This document shows, in pieces, positions 1 to 8,514 of a DNA stretch of 64,000 nt; position 1 is the stretch's first letter, and every line of letters starts with the position of its first letter. The translations under genes were made by a program, and so were the position numbers. The stretch spans positions 62,001 through 126,000 of the forward strand of contig NZ_VJZZ01000017.1 of assembly GCF_009659535.1 (NCBI RefSeq). Direction: 5' to 3'. This DNA comes from Aggregicoccus sp. 17bor-14. Lineage in GTDB: Bacteria; Myxococcota; Myxococcia; Myxococcales; Myxococcaceae. The notes below the pieces were generated by a model. That model was not told the DNA's origin. It worked only from the letters and a program-made list of their open reading frames with translations, and searched no databases.

Positions 1-30
1 CGCTTCTCCTCTCGCTCCCCGCTCCTCCAC

Positions 31-2259
31 GTGTTCCTGCGCCCCGCCTCCGTGCAGCCGCTGCGCCTCCACCTGCTGCGCCTGGTGGTGGGCGTGCTGT
101 TGCCGGCGGTGGCCTTCGCGGGGCTGCTCGTCTTCCAGCTGGCGGGTGCGGAGCGCGCGGCGGTGGAGCGCCGGGTGCAGGGCTCGGCGCGCGCGCTCAC
201 CGAGGCCTTCGACCGCGAGATGAGCGGCTCCATCCGCACCCTGCAGGCGCTCGCGCAGTCCTCGCACCTCGAGCGCGGCGAGCTGGAGGCCTTCCACGCC
301 GAGTGCCAGCGCGTGCTTCGCACCCAGCCCACCTGGCGCTCGGTGGCGCTCGCCACGCCGGATGCGCGCACGCTCGCGCACACGGCGGCCGCGTGGGGGG
401 AGCCGATGCCGCCGGTGGTGGAGCGAGAGAGCTTCGAGCGCGCGGTGGCCGCGGGCGCGCCGCTGGTGGGCAGCCTCGCGCGCGGCCCGAAGAGCGGCCT
501 CGCCTTCCCCATCCGCGTGCCCGTGCTGCACGAGGGGCGCGTGCGCTTCGTGCTCACCGCGGTGGTCACGCCCGAGACGCTCACGGACGTGGCCTCGCGC
601 CAGGTGGACGCGAACGTGGAGTGGACGCGCACCCTGGTGGACCTGCACGGCACGGTGGCCGCCCGCACGCGCGACCCGCAGCGCTACGTGGGCCACCCCG
701 CCTCGCCGCAGTTCCTCCAGAACACGCGCCAGGGCCGCGAGGGCGTGTACGCGGGCACCTCCCTGGACGGCGAGCCGGTGTACGTGGCCTACAGCCGCGC
801 GAGCCCCTCGGGCTGGACGGCGGCCGTGGTCGTGCCGCGCGCCGTGATGGAGGGCCCGCTGCGCAACTCGCTGCTCGCGCTCGGCGGGCTGGGGCTCTCG
901 CTGCTCGTGCTGAGCGGGGCGGCCGCGTGGCTCATCTCGCGGCGGCTCGAGCGCTCGCTGCTGGGCGCGGCGGCGGCCGCCGAGGCGCTCGCGCAGGGAA
1001 GCGCGCCGGTGCTGGGCCGCACGCGCGTGCTCGAGGTGCAGCGCCTGGGCGCCGCGCTGCAGCACTCGGCGCGCCTGCTCGAGCAGCGCGAGCGCGAGCG
1101 CGACGCGCACCTGCAGGCCGCGGAGGCGGCGCGCGCGGAGGCGGTGGCGGCGACGCAGGCGAAGGACGCCTTCCTCGCGATGCTCGGCCACGAGCTGCGA
1201 AACCCGCTCGCCCCCATCGTGAGCTCGCTCGAGGCGCTGCGGCTGCGCGGCCTCGGCGGCTCGCCCGAGCACGAGGTCATCTCGCGCCAGCTGCGCCACG
1301 TGGTGCGCATGGTGGACGACCTGCTGGACGTGGCGCGCATCCGCCGCGGGCAGCTGTCCCTGTCGATGCACAAGCAGCCCCTGGAGCTCGCGAGCGCGGT
1401 GGCCAAGGCCTGCGAGAGCGCAGCGCCGCTGGTGGAGCAGCGCCACCACGCGCTCGAGGTGCAGGTGCCTGCCCAGGGCCTGCGCGTGCTGGGAGACCCC
1501 GTGCGCCTCACCCAGGTGGTGGCGAACCTGCTCGTCAACGCCGCGCGCTACACGCCGCCCGGAGGGCACCTGCGCGTGCGCGCCGAGGCGCAGGGGGACG
1601 AGGTGCTGCTCGAGGTGCAGGACGACGGGCAGGGGCTCTCGGAGGAGCTCGCCGCGCGCGTCTTCGAGCCCTTCGTGCAGGGAGCGCGCGGCTTCGACCA
1701 GAGCGCGGGGGGCCTCGGCATCGGGCTCGCGCTGGTGCGCAGCCTGGTGCAGGCGCACGGCGGGCGCGTGCAGGCGCAGAGCGCGGGGCCCGGCAGGGGC
1801 AGCACCTTCCGGGTGTGGCTGCCGCGGCTCGCGGCCGGAGGCGAGCCCGCGGCGGCACCTGCCCCCGCTCGCGACGAGACCGGCGCGCCGCGCCTGCGCA
1901 TCCTGGTGGTGGACGACAACGTGGATGCGGCGAGCGCGCTCGGGGACCTGCTGGAACTGGGCGGGCACCAGGTGCGCGTGGCGCACGATGCACAGGGCGC
2001 CCTCCGGGCGGTGGAGGGCTTCAGCCCGCAGGTGGCCATCCTGGACGTCGGCCTGCCGGAGGTGGACGGCTACGCGCTGGCGCGGCGGCTGCGCGAGCAC
2101 CTGGGCGCAGCACCTCCCGCCTTCGCGGCCCTCACCGGCTTCGGGCAGGGCGAGGACCGCCGCCGCAGCACGGCCGAGGGCTTCCAGCGCCACTTCGTGA
2201 AGCCGGTGCGGCTGCAGGAGCTGGAGGCCTTCTTCCGCGAGCTGCGCGCAGCCGCCTGA
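31..2259 (+). CDS. hybrid sensor histidine kinase/response regulator
   Basis: Membrane-bound hybrid two-component kinase of 742 aa with a GTG start. It has a membrane segment at about 15-38, an extracytoplasmic sensor region (about 40-270, Cache-like by layout), a second membrane segment at about 279-302 and a HAMP/linker coiled coil. The HisKA H-box is GHELRNPL with phospho-acceptor His387. A GHKL ATPase domain carries NLLVNAARYT and GGLGIGLALV. A C-terminal receiver starts at LRILVVDDN (about 621) with acceptor Asp672 in ILDVGLPEVDG. Signals sensed outside would move by phosphorelay to the attached receiver; no DNA-binding output is present, so a separate partner is expected. Only 30 bases lie upstream in the window, so an earlier start cannot be excluded. 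Confidence 0.9.
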   Translation: MFLRPASVQPLRLHLLRLVVGVLLPAVAFAGLLVFQLAGAERAAVERRVQGSARALTEAFDREMSGSIRTLQALAQSSHLERGELEAFHAECQRVLRTQPTWRSVALATPDARTLAHTAAAWGEPMPPVVERESFERAVAAGAPLVGSLARGPKSGLAFPIRVPVLHEGRVRFVLTAVVTPETLTDVASRQVDANVEWTRTLVDLHGTVAARTRDPQRYVGHPASPQFLQNTRQGREGVYAGTSLDGEPVYVAYSRASPSGWTAAVVVPRAVMEGPLRNSLLALGGLGLSLLVLSGAAAWLISRRLERSLLGAAAAAEALAQGSAPVLGRTRVLEVQRLGAALQHSARLLEQRERERDAHLQAAEAARAEAVAATQAKDAFLAMLGHELRNPLAPIVSSLEALRLRGLGGSPEHEVISRQLRHVVRMVDDLLDVARIRRGQLSLSMHKQPLELASAVAKACESAAPLVEQRHHALEVQVPAQGLRVLGDPVRLTQVVANLLVNAARYTPPGGHLRVRAEAQGDEVLLEVQDDGQGLSEELAARVFEPFVQGARGFDQSAGGLGIGLALVRSLVQAHGGRVQAQSAGPGRGSTFRVWLPRLAAGGEPAAAPAPARDETGAPRLRILVVDDNVDAASALGDLLELGGHQVRVAHDAQGALRAVEGFSPQVAILDVGLPEVDGYALARRLREHLGAAPPAFAALTGFGQGEDRRRSTAEGFQRHFVKPVRLQELEAFFRELRAAA

Positions 2260-2359
2260 GGCTTGTCCAGCGCGCGTCCGCAGCGTGTGTGAGGCGGACC
2301 AGACCCACGGTGGAACTGGCGGAGAAAGCCCACATTCCGCGCGCGCGTCGCGAAGCGCT

Positions 2360-2770
2360 ATGGGGAGTGTCACCGTGACAGATCCCACGAGCGAGTTCGT
2401 CGTCCGCATCCACACGCGCGAGAACATCCTGGAGGTGGTGTACCCGCAGGCGCCCACGCGCGCGTCCTTCGAGCGCTACGACCGCGCCGTGCGCGACGCC
2501 GTGTCCCGCATGCCCAAGCCCTACCGCTGTCTCACCGACGTGCGCGCGGTGGGCCTCGTCCCCGCGGAGCTGCAGGGCGCGGCGCAGGCGCTCACGCAGT
2601 GGGCGAGCGCCCAGGGGCTGGAGCGGCTCGCGCGCGTCATCAACAGCAGCACGCTCGCCGGGATGCAGGCCCAGCGCGCCTTCCGCAGCGCGGGCGTGCA
2701 GGCGAGCGCGGGCGTCTTCCACTCCCGCGAGGAGGCCTGGGAGCACCTGGTGGGCACGCCCGCGCGCTGA
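2360..2770 (+). CDS. SpoIIAA/STAS-like hypothetical protein
   Basis: Soluble protein of 136 aa, ATG start in MGSVTVTDPTSEF. Short alternating beta/alpha segments (EFVVRIH, ILEVVYP, CLTDVRAV, ARVINSS, VFHSREEAWEHL) resemble the STAS-like SpoIIAA fold common in myxobacteria, where such proteins often sit beside two-component genes. No catalytic motif is visible. An in-frame GTG at 2285 would add 25 poorly conserved-looking residues, so the ATG is preferred. The family assignment is an inference from pattern only. Confidence 0.6.
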   Translation: MGSVTVTDPTSEFVVRIHTRENILEVVYPQAPTRASFERYDRAVRDAVSRMPKPYRCLTDVRAVGLVPAELQGAAQALTQWASAQGLERLARVINSSTLAGMQAQRAFRSAGVQASAGVFHSREEAWEHLVGTPAR

Positions 2771-2852
2771 AGGCGCGAGCGGGGATTGCCGGACGCCCGC
2801 TTCACGCGAGGCCTTGCGGCACGTGCGGCGGCCGCGCTCTGCTGGGCGCCCG

Positions 2853-4046
2853 ATGCCGCGTGACTACCGCACCTACGCGCAGGCGCTCGCCGGACGCCGC
2901 CTGCCCGCGGCGCTGGTGGACCTGGAGCTGTTCGACGCGAACGCCGCGGCCCTGGTGCGGCGCGCGGGCGGCAAGCCGCTGCGCCTCGCGACGAAGTCGG
3001 TGCGCTGCACCGCGCTGCTGCGCCGCGTGCTGCGCGCCGAAGCAGGCTTCCGCGGCCTGATGGCCTACCACCCGCGCGAGGCGGCCTTCCTCGCCGCGCA
3101 GGGCTTCGAGGACCTGCTCGTGGCCTACCCCACGCTGGATGCCGGGGCGCTCGCCGAGGTGGCGCGCGCGGTGGCCGGGGGCGCGAGCGTGACGCTCACC
3201 GTGGACGCGCCCGAGCACGTGGAGGCGGCGGCGCGCGCGGCGCGAGCGGCGGGCACCGCGCTGCCCCTGTGCATCGACGTGGACCTCTCGCTGCGGCTGC
3301 CCGGGCTGCACTTCGGCGTGCACCGCTCGCCGCTCACCACGCCGCGCGCCGCGCTCGCGCTCGCCGAGCGGGTGCGCGCCACGCCCGGGGTGAGGCTGGA
3401 GGGGCTGCTCGGCTACGAGGCGCAGATCGCCGGCGTGCCGGACCGCTCGCCCGGCGCGCCCCTGCAGTCGGCCGCGCTGCGGCTGCTCAAGCGCCGCTCG
3501 CTGCCCCGCCTCGCCGCGCGCCGCGCCGCCGTGCTGCGCGCGCTCGAGGAGGCGGGCTTCGCCTTGCGCTTCGTGAACGCCGGCGGCACGGGCAGCCTGG
3601 AGAGCAGCGCCGCGGAGGCCGGCGTCACCGAGCTCGCGGCGGGCAGCGGCCTCTTCGCGCCCACGCTCTTCGACGGCTACGCGCGCTTTCGTCACCAGCC
3701 CGCGGCCCTCTTCGCGCTGCCCATCACGCGCCGGCCCGCGCCGGACCTCTACACCTGCCACGGCGGGGGCTACGTCGCCTCGGGCGCGGGCGGGGCGAGC
3801 CGGCTGCCCACGCCCTTCCTGCCCGAGGGGTGCGAGCTCGTCGCGCACGAGGGGGCAGGGGAGGTGCAGACGCCCGTTCGCTACACGGGACCCGAGCCGC
3901 TCGCGCTCGGAGCCCCCCTCTTCTTCCGGCATGCGAAGGCCGGCGAGCTGTGCGAACACTTCGCCACCCTGCTGCTGGTGTCCGGCGGCCGGGTGGTGGA
4001 CGAGGTGCCCACCTACCGCGGGGAGGGACAGTGCTTTCTCGGGTGA
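2853..4046 (+). CDS. PLP-dependent amino acid deaminase/aldolase (alanine racemase-like fold)
   Basis: 397-aa fold-type III PLP enzyme of the D-threonine aldolase/D-serine dehydratase-like group. The N-terminal barrel begins LPAALVDLELFDANAAAL; Lys48 in LRLATKSVRC is the likely Schiff-base lysine. A C-terminal domain contains DLYTCHGGGYV, where this family usually holds its metal or substrate ligands. The start MPRDYRTYAQ is chosen over an in-frame codon 13 residues earlier because homologues begin near YRTYAQAL. The last four bases overlap the next gene (GTGA), so the two are probably translationally coupled. Substrate is unknown; a D- or beta-hydroxy amino acid is likely. Confidence 0.82.
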   Translation: MPRDYRTYAQALAGRRLPAALVDLELFDANAAALVRRAGGKPLRLATKSVRCTALLRRVLRAEAGFRGLMAYHPREAAFLAAQGFEDLLVAYPTLDAGALAEVARAVAGGASVTLTVDAPEHVEAAARAARAAGTALPLCIDVDLSLRLPGLHFGVHRSPLTTPRAALALAERVRATPGVRLEGLLGYEAQIAGVPDRSPGAPLQSAALRLLKRRSLPRLAARRAAVLRALEEAGFALRFVNAGGTGSLESSAAEAGVTELAAGSGLFAPTLFDGYARFRHQPAALFALPITRRPAPDLYTCHGGGYVASGAGGASRLPTPFLPEGCELVAHEGAGEVQTPVRYTGPEPLALGAPLFFRHAKAGELCEHFATLLLVSGGRVVDEVPTYRGEGQCFLG

Positions 4047-5356
4047 GTCACGGACGTGCGCCCTGGCGCAACTGGTCGGGCAGCGTGGTGGCGCACCCCG
4101 CGGAGGTGCACCGGCCGGACTCGCTCGAGGCGCTGCAGCAGGTGGTGCGCGGCGCCGCGGCGCGGGGGCTCTGCGTGCGGGTGGCGGGCAGCGGCCACTC
4201 CTTCACGCCGCTCGTCGCCACGGACGCGGTGCTGCTCTCGCTCGAGCGCCTCACCGGCCTCGAGCGCGTGGACCGCGAGCGCTGCGAGGCCACCGTCTGG
4301 GCGGGCACGCCCCTGCACGTGCTCGGGCGTCTGCTCGCGGCCGAGGGGCTCGCGATGGAGAACCTCGGGGACATCGACCGCCAGTCGCTCGCGGGCGCGC
4401 TGAGCACCGGCACGCACGGCACGGGCCTGGGCTTCGGCTCGCTCTCCACCCAGGTGGTGGGGCTCACCCTCGTCACCGCGCAGGGCGAGCTCGTGGAGTG
4501 CTCCGGGCAGGAGCGCCCCGAGCTCTTCAAGGCGGCCGCCGTGTCGCTCGGAAGCCTCGGCGTCATTGCGCGCGTGCGGCTGCGGCTGGTGCCCGCGTTC
4601 CGGCTCCAGTGCGCGCGGCGCACCGAGTCGCTCGAGCGCTGCCTGGACACCCTGCTGGAGACGGCGCGCGCGCACCGCCACTTCGAGTTCTTCTGGTTCC
4701 CGCACACCGACCGGGTGAGCGTGAAGGCGCTGGACGTCACAGAGGCCCCGGCGCGCGGCCACGGCGTGGGCCACCGGGTGAAGGACCTGGTGCTGGAGAA
4801 CGCCGCCTTCTGGCTCTTGAGCGAGGCGGTGCGCCGCAAGCCCGCGCGCGCCGCGGGGGCGAGCCGGCTGTGCGCGCGGCTCGCCGCCGAGGACCGCTCG
4901 GTGGGCGCGAGCCACCGCGTGTTCGCGACGCCGCGCCACGTGCGCTTCCAGGAGATGGAGTACGCGCTGCCGCTCGAGGCCGGCCCCGCGGCGCTGCGCG
5001 AGCTGAGCGAGCTGGTCCTGCGCGAGCGGGTGCCCGTGCACTTCCCGGTGGAGTTCCGGCTCGTGAAGGGCGACGACCTCTGGCTCAGCCCGATGCACGG
5101 GCGCGACAGCGCGCTCGTCGCCGTGCACCAGTACCGGGGCATGCCCTACGGCGACTACTTCGAGCAGGCCGAGGCGCTGCTGCGCCGCCATGGCGGCCGG
5201 CCGCACTGGGGCAAGCTGCACACGCTGGAGGCACACTCGCTCGCGCCGCTCTACCCGCGCTGGGAGGACTTCCAGCGCGTGCGCCGCGAGCTGGACCCCG
5301 CGGGCACCTTCCTCAACGCGCACCTGCGCCGGCTCTTCGGCACGCTCAGCGGATGA
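4043..5356 (+). CDS. FAD-linked oxidase, D-arabinono-1,4-lactone oxidase family
   Basis: 437-aa VAO/PCMH flavoenzyme. The FAD-binding half runs from about residue 15 to 190 and includes VRVAGSGHSFTPL; His52 in GSGHSF is the position that carries covalent FAD in alditol and aldonolactone oxidases. The C-terminal half has the ALO-type HFPVEFRLVKGDDLWLSP and ends LDPAGTFLNAHLRRLFG. It likely oxidises an aldonolactone or polyol. GTG 4043 overlaps the stop of the upstream PLP enzyme by 4 bases; GTG 4031 is an equally in-frame alternative. The tight coupling suggests a shared pathway. The 3' end overlaps the convergent rhodanese-like gene by 11 bases. Confidence 0.85.
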   Translation: MSHGRAPWRNWSGSVVAHPAEVHRPDSLEALQQVVRGAAARGLCVRVAGSGHSFTPLVATDAVLLSLERLTGLERVDRERCEATVWAGTPLHVLGRLLAAEGLAMENLGDIDRQSLAGALSTGTHGTGLGFGSLSTQVVGLTLVTAQGELVECSGQERPELFKAAAVSLGSLGVIARVRLRLVPAFRLQCARRTESLERCLDTLLETARAHRHFEFFWFPHTDRVSVKALDVTEAPARGHGVGHRVKDLVLENAAFWLLSEAVRRKPARAAGASRLCARLAAEDRSVGASHRVFATPRHVRFQEMEYALPLEAGPAALRELSELVLRERVPVHFPVEFRLVKGDDLWLSPMHGRDSALVAVHQYRGMPYGDYFEQAEALLRRHGGRPHWGKLHTLEAHSLAPLYPRWEDFQRVRRELDPAGTFLNAHLRRLFGTLSG

Positions 5357-5726
5357 AGGGCAGCGCCTCCGCGGCCCAGGCGCGCTTGCCGCCCGGGTAG
5401 CTGAGCACGCGCGTGTAGCCGAGCGCCGCGAGCGTCTCGCGCGCCTCCCGCAGCGCCGTGCACCCGCGGCCGCTGCCGTAGACGATGACGGTGGCCTCGC
5501 GATCCGGGAGCAACTGCGGCGCGAGCCGGTGCAGGCGGTGGGCCGGGGCGCTGAGCGCGCCCGGCAGGTGGCCCAGGGCGAAGAGCGCCGTGGGGAGCAC
5601 CTCCAGCAGCGTGAAGCTCAGCGGCTCCTCGAGCAGCAGGATGCACAGCGCCAGCGTGTCCAGCTCGCCCGGGAGCGGGGGCGACAGCGGGGCGAGGGAG
5701 ATGACGGAGGCCTCGGGGTGAGCCAT
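5346..5726 (-). CDS. rhodanese-like domain protein, catalytic Cys apparently missing
   Basis: 126-aa single-domain rhodanese fold: LLEVLPTALFALGHLPGAL is the usual substrate-side segment (LLDVR...GHIPGA), and ATVIVYGSGRGCTALREA is the active-site loop. Canonical rhodaneses have VYC followed by a five-residue loop. Here the Cys position is Gly84, with a Cys displaced to position 89, so sulfurtransferase activity is doubtful. The protein may be a binding or regulatory variant. It is convergent with the FAD oxidase, overlapping it by 11 bases. Confidence 0.7.
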   Translation of the reverse strand: MAHPEASVISLAPLSPPLPGELDTLALCILLLEEPLSFTLLEVLPTALFALGHLPGALSAPAHRLHRLAPQLLPDREATVIVYGSGRGCTALREARETLAALGYTRVLSYPGGKRAWAAEALPFIR

Positions 5727-5837
5727 GCCGCAAGGTTGGGGCCCGGACCTCGCGCTGCCTTGAACGGACTTGCGCTCCAAACGAGGCGGGCGGACGGGAG
5801 GCGAAGGGGTTATAGCGGCCATCATGCCGAGTTCACC

Positions 5838-7391
5838 GTGATCGCCCCGCAGCCGCTCGTGTCGCCCGCGGACGCCCGCAGCGCCCTGCTGCTCGTGGAC
5901 GACATCGATGCGAACCTCGTCGCACTGGAGGCGGTGCTCGAGCCGCTCGGGGCGCGGCTGGTGAAGGTGAGCTCCGGCGAGGACGCGCTCCGGGCGCTGC
6001 TGCAGGAGGACTTCGCCTGCATCCTGCTGGACGTGCAGATGCCCGGGCTGGACGGCCTCGAGACCGCCACCCTCATCAAGGCGCGCGAGCGCAGCCGCCA
6101 CATCCCCATCCTCTTCGTCACGGCCCACCCCCGCGCGGAGGCGGAGATCGTCCGCGCCTACTCGGCGGGGGCGGTGGACTACCTGCAGAAGCCCTTCAGC
6201 CCGGACCTGGTGCGCTCCAAGGTGCAGGTGTTCCTCGACCTCTCCAGGCACGAGCACGCGCTGCAGGCGGCCGAGCGCCAGCTCACGGAGCGCGCGCGCG
6301 CCGAGGGTGAGCAGCGCTTCCGCCACCTGCTGGACTCCACCAACGAGGGCATCTGGGGCCTCGACCTGCAGGGCCGCTGCATCTTCGCCAACCCGGCCTG
6401 CGTGCGGCTGCTGGGCTACGCCGAGGCAGGCGAGCTGCTCGGCCAGGACATGCACGCGGCCGTGCACCACTCGCGTGCCGACGGCAATCCCTACCCCGTG
6501 GAGGACTGCCGCATCCAGGCCGCCCCCCGGGACCGGCGCGCGGTGAGCGTGGAGGACGAGGTGTTCTTCCGAAAGGACGGCCAGCCCCTGTCCGTCTACT
6601 ACCTCGCCTCGCCCCTCTACGAGGGCGGGCAGGTCTCCGGCGCGGTGGTCGCCTTCTCCGACCGCACCGAGGGGCAGCGCCTGCAGGCCGCGCTGGAGGA
6701 GGCGGTGCGCCAGCGCGACGACTTCCTCTCGGCCGCCGCGCACGAGCTGCGCACGCCGCTCACGTCGCTCAAGGTGCAGCTCGAGCTCACGGCGCGGGCG
6801 CTGGGGACGTCGGCGCCGCCGGCCGCGAGCGCCCGGCTGAAGGCCGCCGGGACGCAGGTGGCCCGCCTCACCCACCTCGTGGAGGGCCTGCTCGTGGTGA
6901 GCCAGCTCAAATCGGGCGGCGTGCCGCTCGAGCTCGCCGCCGTGGACCTGGTGGAGGTGGCGCGCGAGGCGATCGCGCGCGTGGAGGAGCGCTTCGAGCA
7001 GACCGGCAGCCCCGTGACGCTGCAGGCGCCCGAGCCGGTGCTCGGGCGCTGGGACGCGCTGCGGCTCCACCAGGTGGTGGTGAACCTGCTCTTGAACGCG
7101 GTGAAGTACGGCGCGGGCGCTCCGGTGCAGGTGCGCGTCTGGAGGGACGCGGACGAGGCGCACGTGAGCGTGCAGGACGCGGGCCTGGGCATCGCCGCCG
7201 GCCTGCTCTCGCGCATCTTCGGCGGCTTCGAGCAGGGGCCGTCCGGACGCGAGCAGGGAGGGCTGGGGCTGGGGCTCTCCATCGCCCAGCAGATCGTGCA
7301 GGCGCACGGAGGCCGCCTGCGCGTCGAGAGCATGCTGGGCAAGGGCTCCACCTTCACCGCCACGCTGCCGCTCGCGGGCCCGGGCGACTGA
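5838..7391 (+). CDS. REC-PAS sensor histidine kinase
   Basis: 517-aa soluble kinase with an N-terminal receiver. REC spans about 15-130 (SALLLVDDIDANL; acceptor Asp65 in ILLDVQMPGLDG; Lys in YLQKPF). A short coiled linker leads to a PAS domain at about 150-280 (FRHLLDSTNEGIWGLD). The HisKA box is AAAHELRTPLTSL with His302, followed by a GHKL ATPase (VVNLLLNAVKYG, GGLGLGLSIAQQIV). REC-first kinases usually act mid-phosphorelay, with the receiver setting kinase activity. GTG 5838 is preferred because the receiver begins soon after it; GTG 5859 is possible. It stands alone. Confidence 0.88.
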   Translation: MIAPQPLVSPADARSALLLVDDIDANLVALEAVLEPLGARLVKVSSGEDALRALLQEDFACILLDVQMPGLDGLETATLIKARERSRHIPILFVTAHPRAEAEIVRAYSAGAVDYLQKPFSPDLVRSKVQVFLDLSRHEHALQAAERQLTERARAEGEQRFRHLLDSTNEGIWGLDLQGRCIFANPACVRLLGYAEAGELLGQDMHAAVHHSRADGNPYPVEDCRIQAAPRDRRAVSVEDEVFFRKDGQPLSVYYLASPLYEGGQVSGAVVAFSDRTEGQRLQAALEEAVRQRDDFLSAAAHELRTPLTSLKVQLELTARALGTSAPPAASARLKAAGTQVARLTHLVEGLLVVSQLKSGGVPLELAAVDLVEVAREAIARVEERFEQTGSPVTLQAPEPVLGRWDALRLHQVVVNLLLNAVKYGAGAPVQVRVWRDADEAHVSVQDAGLGIAAGLLSRIFGGFEQGPSGREQGGLGLGLSIAQQIVQAHGGRLRVESMLGKGSTFTATLPLAGPGD

Positions 7392-7433
7392 GGGCCTCCC
7401 CTCACATGGCACCCGGGTCCAGGGTCGCGCGCG

Positions 7434-7448
7434 CAACTTCCTTCAAGC
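7434..7448 (+). promoter_or_regulatory. shared CAACTTC-type motif, copy 1
   Basis: CAACTTCCTTCAAGC ends 56 bases before the first alpha/beta hydrolase. Near-identical copies precede the next two hydrolase genes and a related one precedes the convergent SDR. It is a candidate operator or alternative-sigma promoter element; its binder is unknown. Confidence 0.5.
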
Positions 7449-7470
7449 ACTCCAGCGGCGCGCGCGCCCA

Positions 7471-7497
7471 CCTTCGGCGGCACCTACCCCGAAGGAG
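7471..7497 (+). promoter_or_regulatory. leader hairpin covering the ribosome-binding site
   Basis: CCTTCGG (7471-7477) pairs perfectly with CCGAAGG (7489-7495) across an 11-base loop. The 3' arm contains most of the GAAGGAG Shine-Dalgarno for the ATG at 7505, so folding would hide the ribosome-binding site. Confidence 0.4.
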
Positions 7498-7504
7498 TCG
7501 CGCC

Positions 7505-8440
7505 ATGCCCCTGGAGCCCACCACGCAGAAGTTCATCGACAGCCTCGCCGGCGCCCCGCCGCTCTGGACGCTGCCCGCCGACGTCGCCCACAAGGTGCTC
7601 ACCGACCTGCAGTCCAAGCCGGTCGCGATGCGCCCCGCGGACATCGAGGACTGCACCTGGCCGGTGGGCCCCACGGGCAGCACGCGCATCCGCATCGTGC
7701 GGCCCCAGGGCGCGAAGGAGGTGCTGCCCCTGCTGATGTACTTCCACGGTGGCGGCTGGGTGCTGGGCGACAAGGTGACGCACGAGCGGCTGGTGCGCGA
7801 GATTGCGGACGGCGTGCGCGCGACCGTGGTCTTCGTGGACTACATCAACTCGCCCGAGGCGAAGTACCCCACCCAGAACGAGCAGGCGTACGCGTCCCTG
7901 GTGTACGCCGTGGAGCACGCGAAGGAGCTGCGGGTGGACGCCTCGCGCCTGGCCATCATGGGTGACAGCGTGGGGGGCAACATGTCCGCGGTCGTCACGC
8001 TGATGGCCAAGAAGCGCGGGGGGCCGAAGATCCTCTACCAGGTGCTGCTCTACCCGTTGACGGACTACCTCTCGGACGACAGCTCGTACAAGAAGTTCGA
8101 GGACGGGCCCTGGCTCAGCCGCAAGACGATGAAGTGGATGTTCGACCTGCAGGGGCTCACCGGGAAGGAGAAGGAGAGCACCGCGTTCCCGCTGCGCGCC
8201 TCGGTGGAGGAGCTGCGGGGGCTGCCGGACGCGCTCATCATCACGGACGACGACATCCTCCAGGACGAGGGCGAGGCGTACGCCGAGAAGCTCGCGCAGG
8301 CGGGCGTGCGCGTGACGTCCGTGCGCTACAACGAGACCATCCACGACTTCTGCCTCCTCAACCCGCTCGCGGACACGCCTCCCGTGCGGGGGGCCGTCGC
8401 GCAGTCCATCGACGCGCTGCGCAGGGTGCTGCACCCGTAA
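7505..8440 (+). CDS. alpha/beta hydrolase, HSL/GDXG carboxylesterase family
   Basis: 311-aa cytoplasmic esterase-like enzyme. The oxyanion-hole motif HGGGW is at 81-85 and the nucleophile elbow GDSVGGN has Ser155; a likely acid lies in ITDDDILQDEG and a histidine in ETIHDFCLLN. These are hallmarks of the hormone-sensitive-lipase (GDXG) family that hydrolyses short acyl esters. The ATG has a strong GAAGGAG site 7 bases upstream. It is the first of three hydrolase genes in a row, each with the same upstream motif, suggesting joint control. No signal peptide. The physiological substrate is unknown. Confidence 0.88.
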   Translation: MPLEPTTQKFIDSLAGAPPLWTLPADVAHKVLTDLQSKPVAMRPADIEDCTWPVGPTGSTRIRIVRPQGAKEVLPLLMYFHGGGWVLGDKVTHERLVREIADGVRATVVFVDYINSPEAKYPTQNEQAYASLVYAVEHAKELRVDASRLAIMGDSVGGNMSAVVTLMAKKRGGPKILYQVLLYPLTDYLSDDSSYKKFEDGPWLSRKTMKWMFDLQGLTGKEKESTAFPLRASVEELRGLPDALIITDDDILQDEGEAYAEKLAQAGVRVTSVRYNETIHDFCLLNPLADTPPVRGAVAQSIDALRRVLHP

Positions 8441-8455
8441 CAACTTCCTCCAAGC
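8441..8455 (+). promoter_or_regulatory. shared CAACTTC-type motif, copy 2
   Basis: CAACTTCCTCCAAGC begins at the base after the stop codon of the preceding hydrolase and lies 59 bases before the next start. It differs from copy 1 at one base. Confidence 0.5.
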
Positions 8456-8478
8456 GCCGGCGGCGCGGCGTCCACAGC

Positions 8479-8507
8479 CTCCTCGCGTAGGTCCCCTTCG
8501 CGAGGAG
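8479..8507 (+). promoter_or_regulatory. leader hairpin covering the ribosome-binding site
   Basis: CTCCTCGCG (8479-8487) and CGCGAGGAG (8499-8507) form a perfect 9-bp stem with an 11-base loop. The 3' arm holds the AGGAG Shine-Dalgarno of the ATG at 8515. Loop length and placement match the hairpin in front of the previous gene. Confidence 0.45.
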
Positions 8508-8514
8508 CGCTGCC

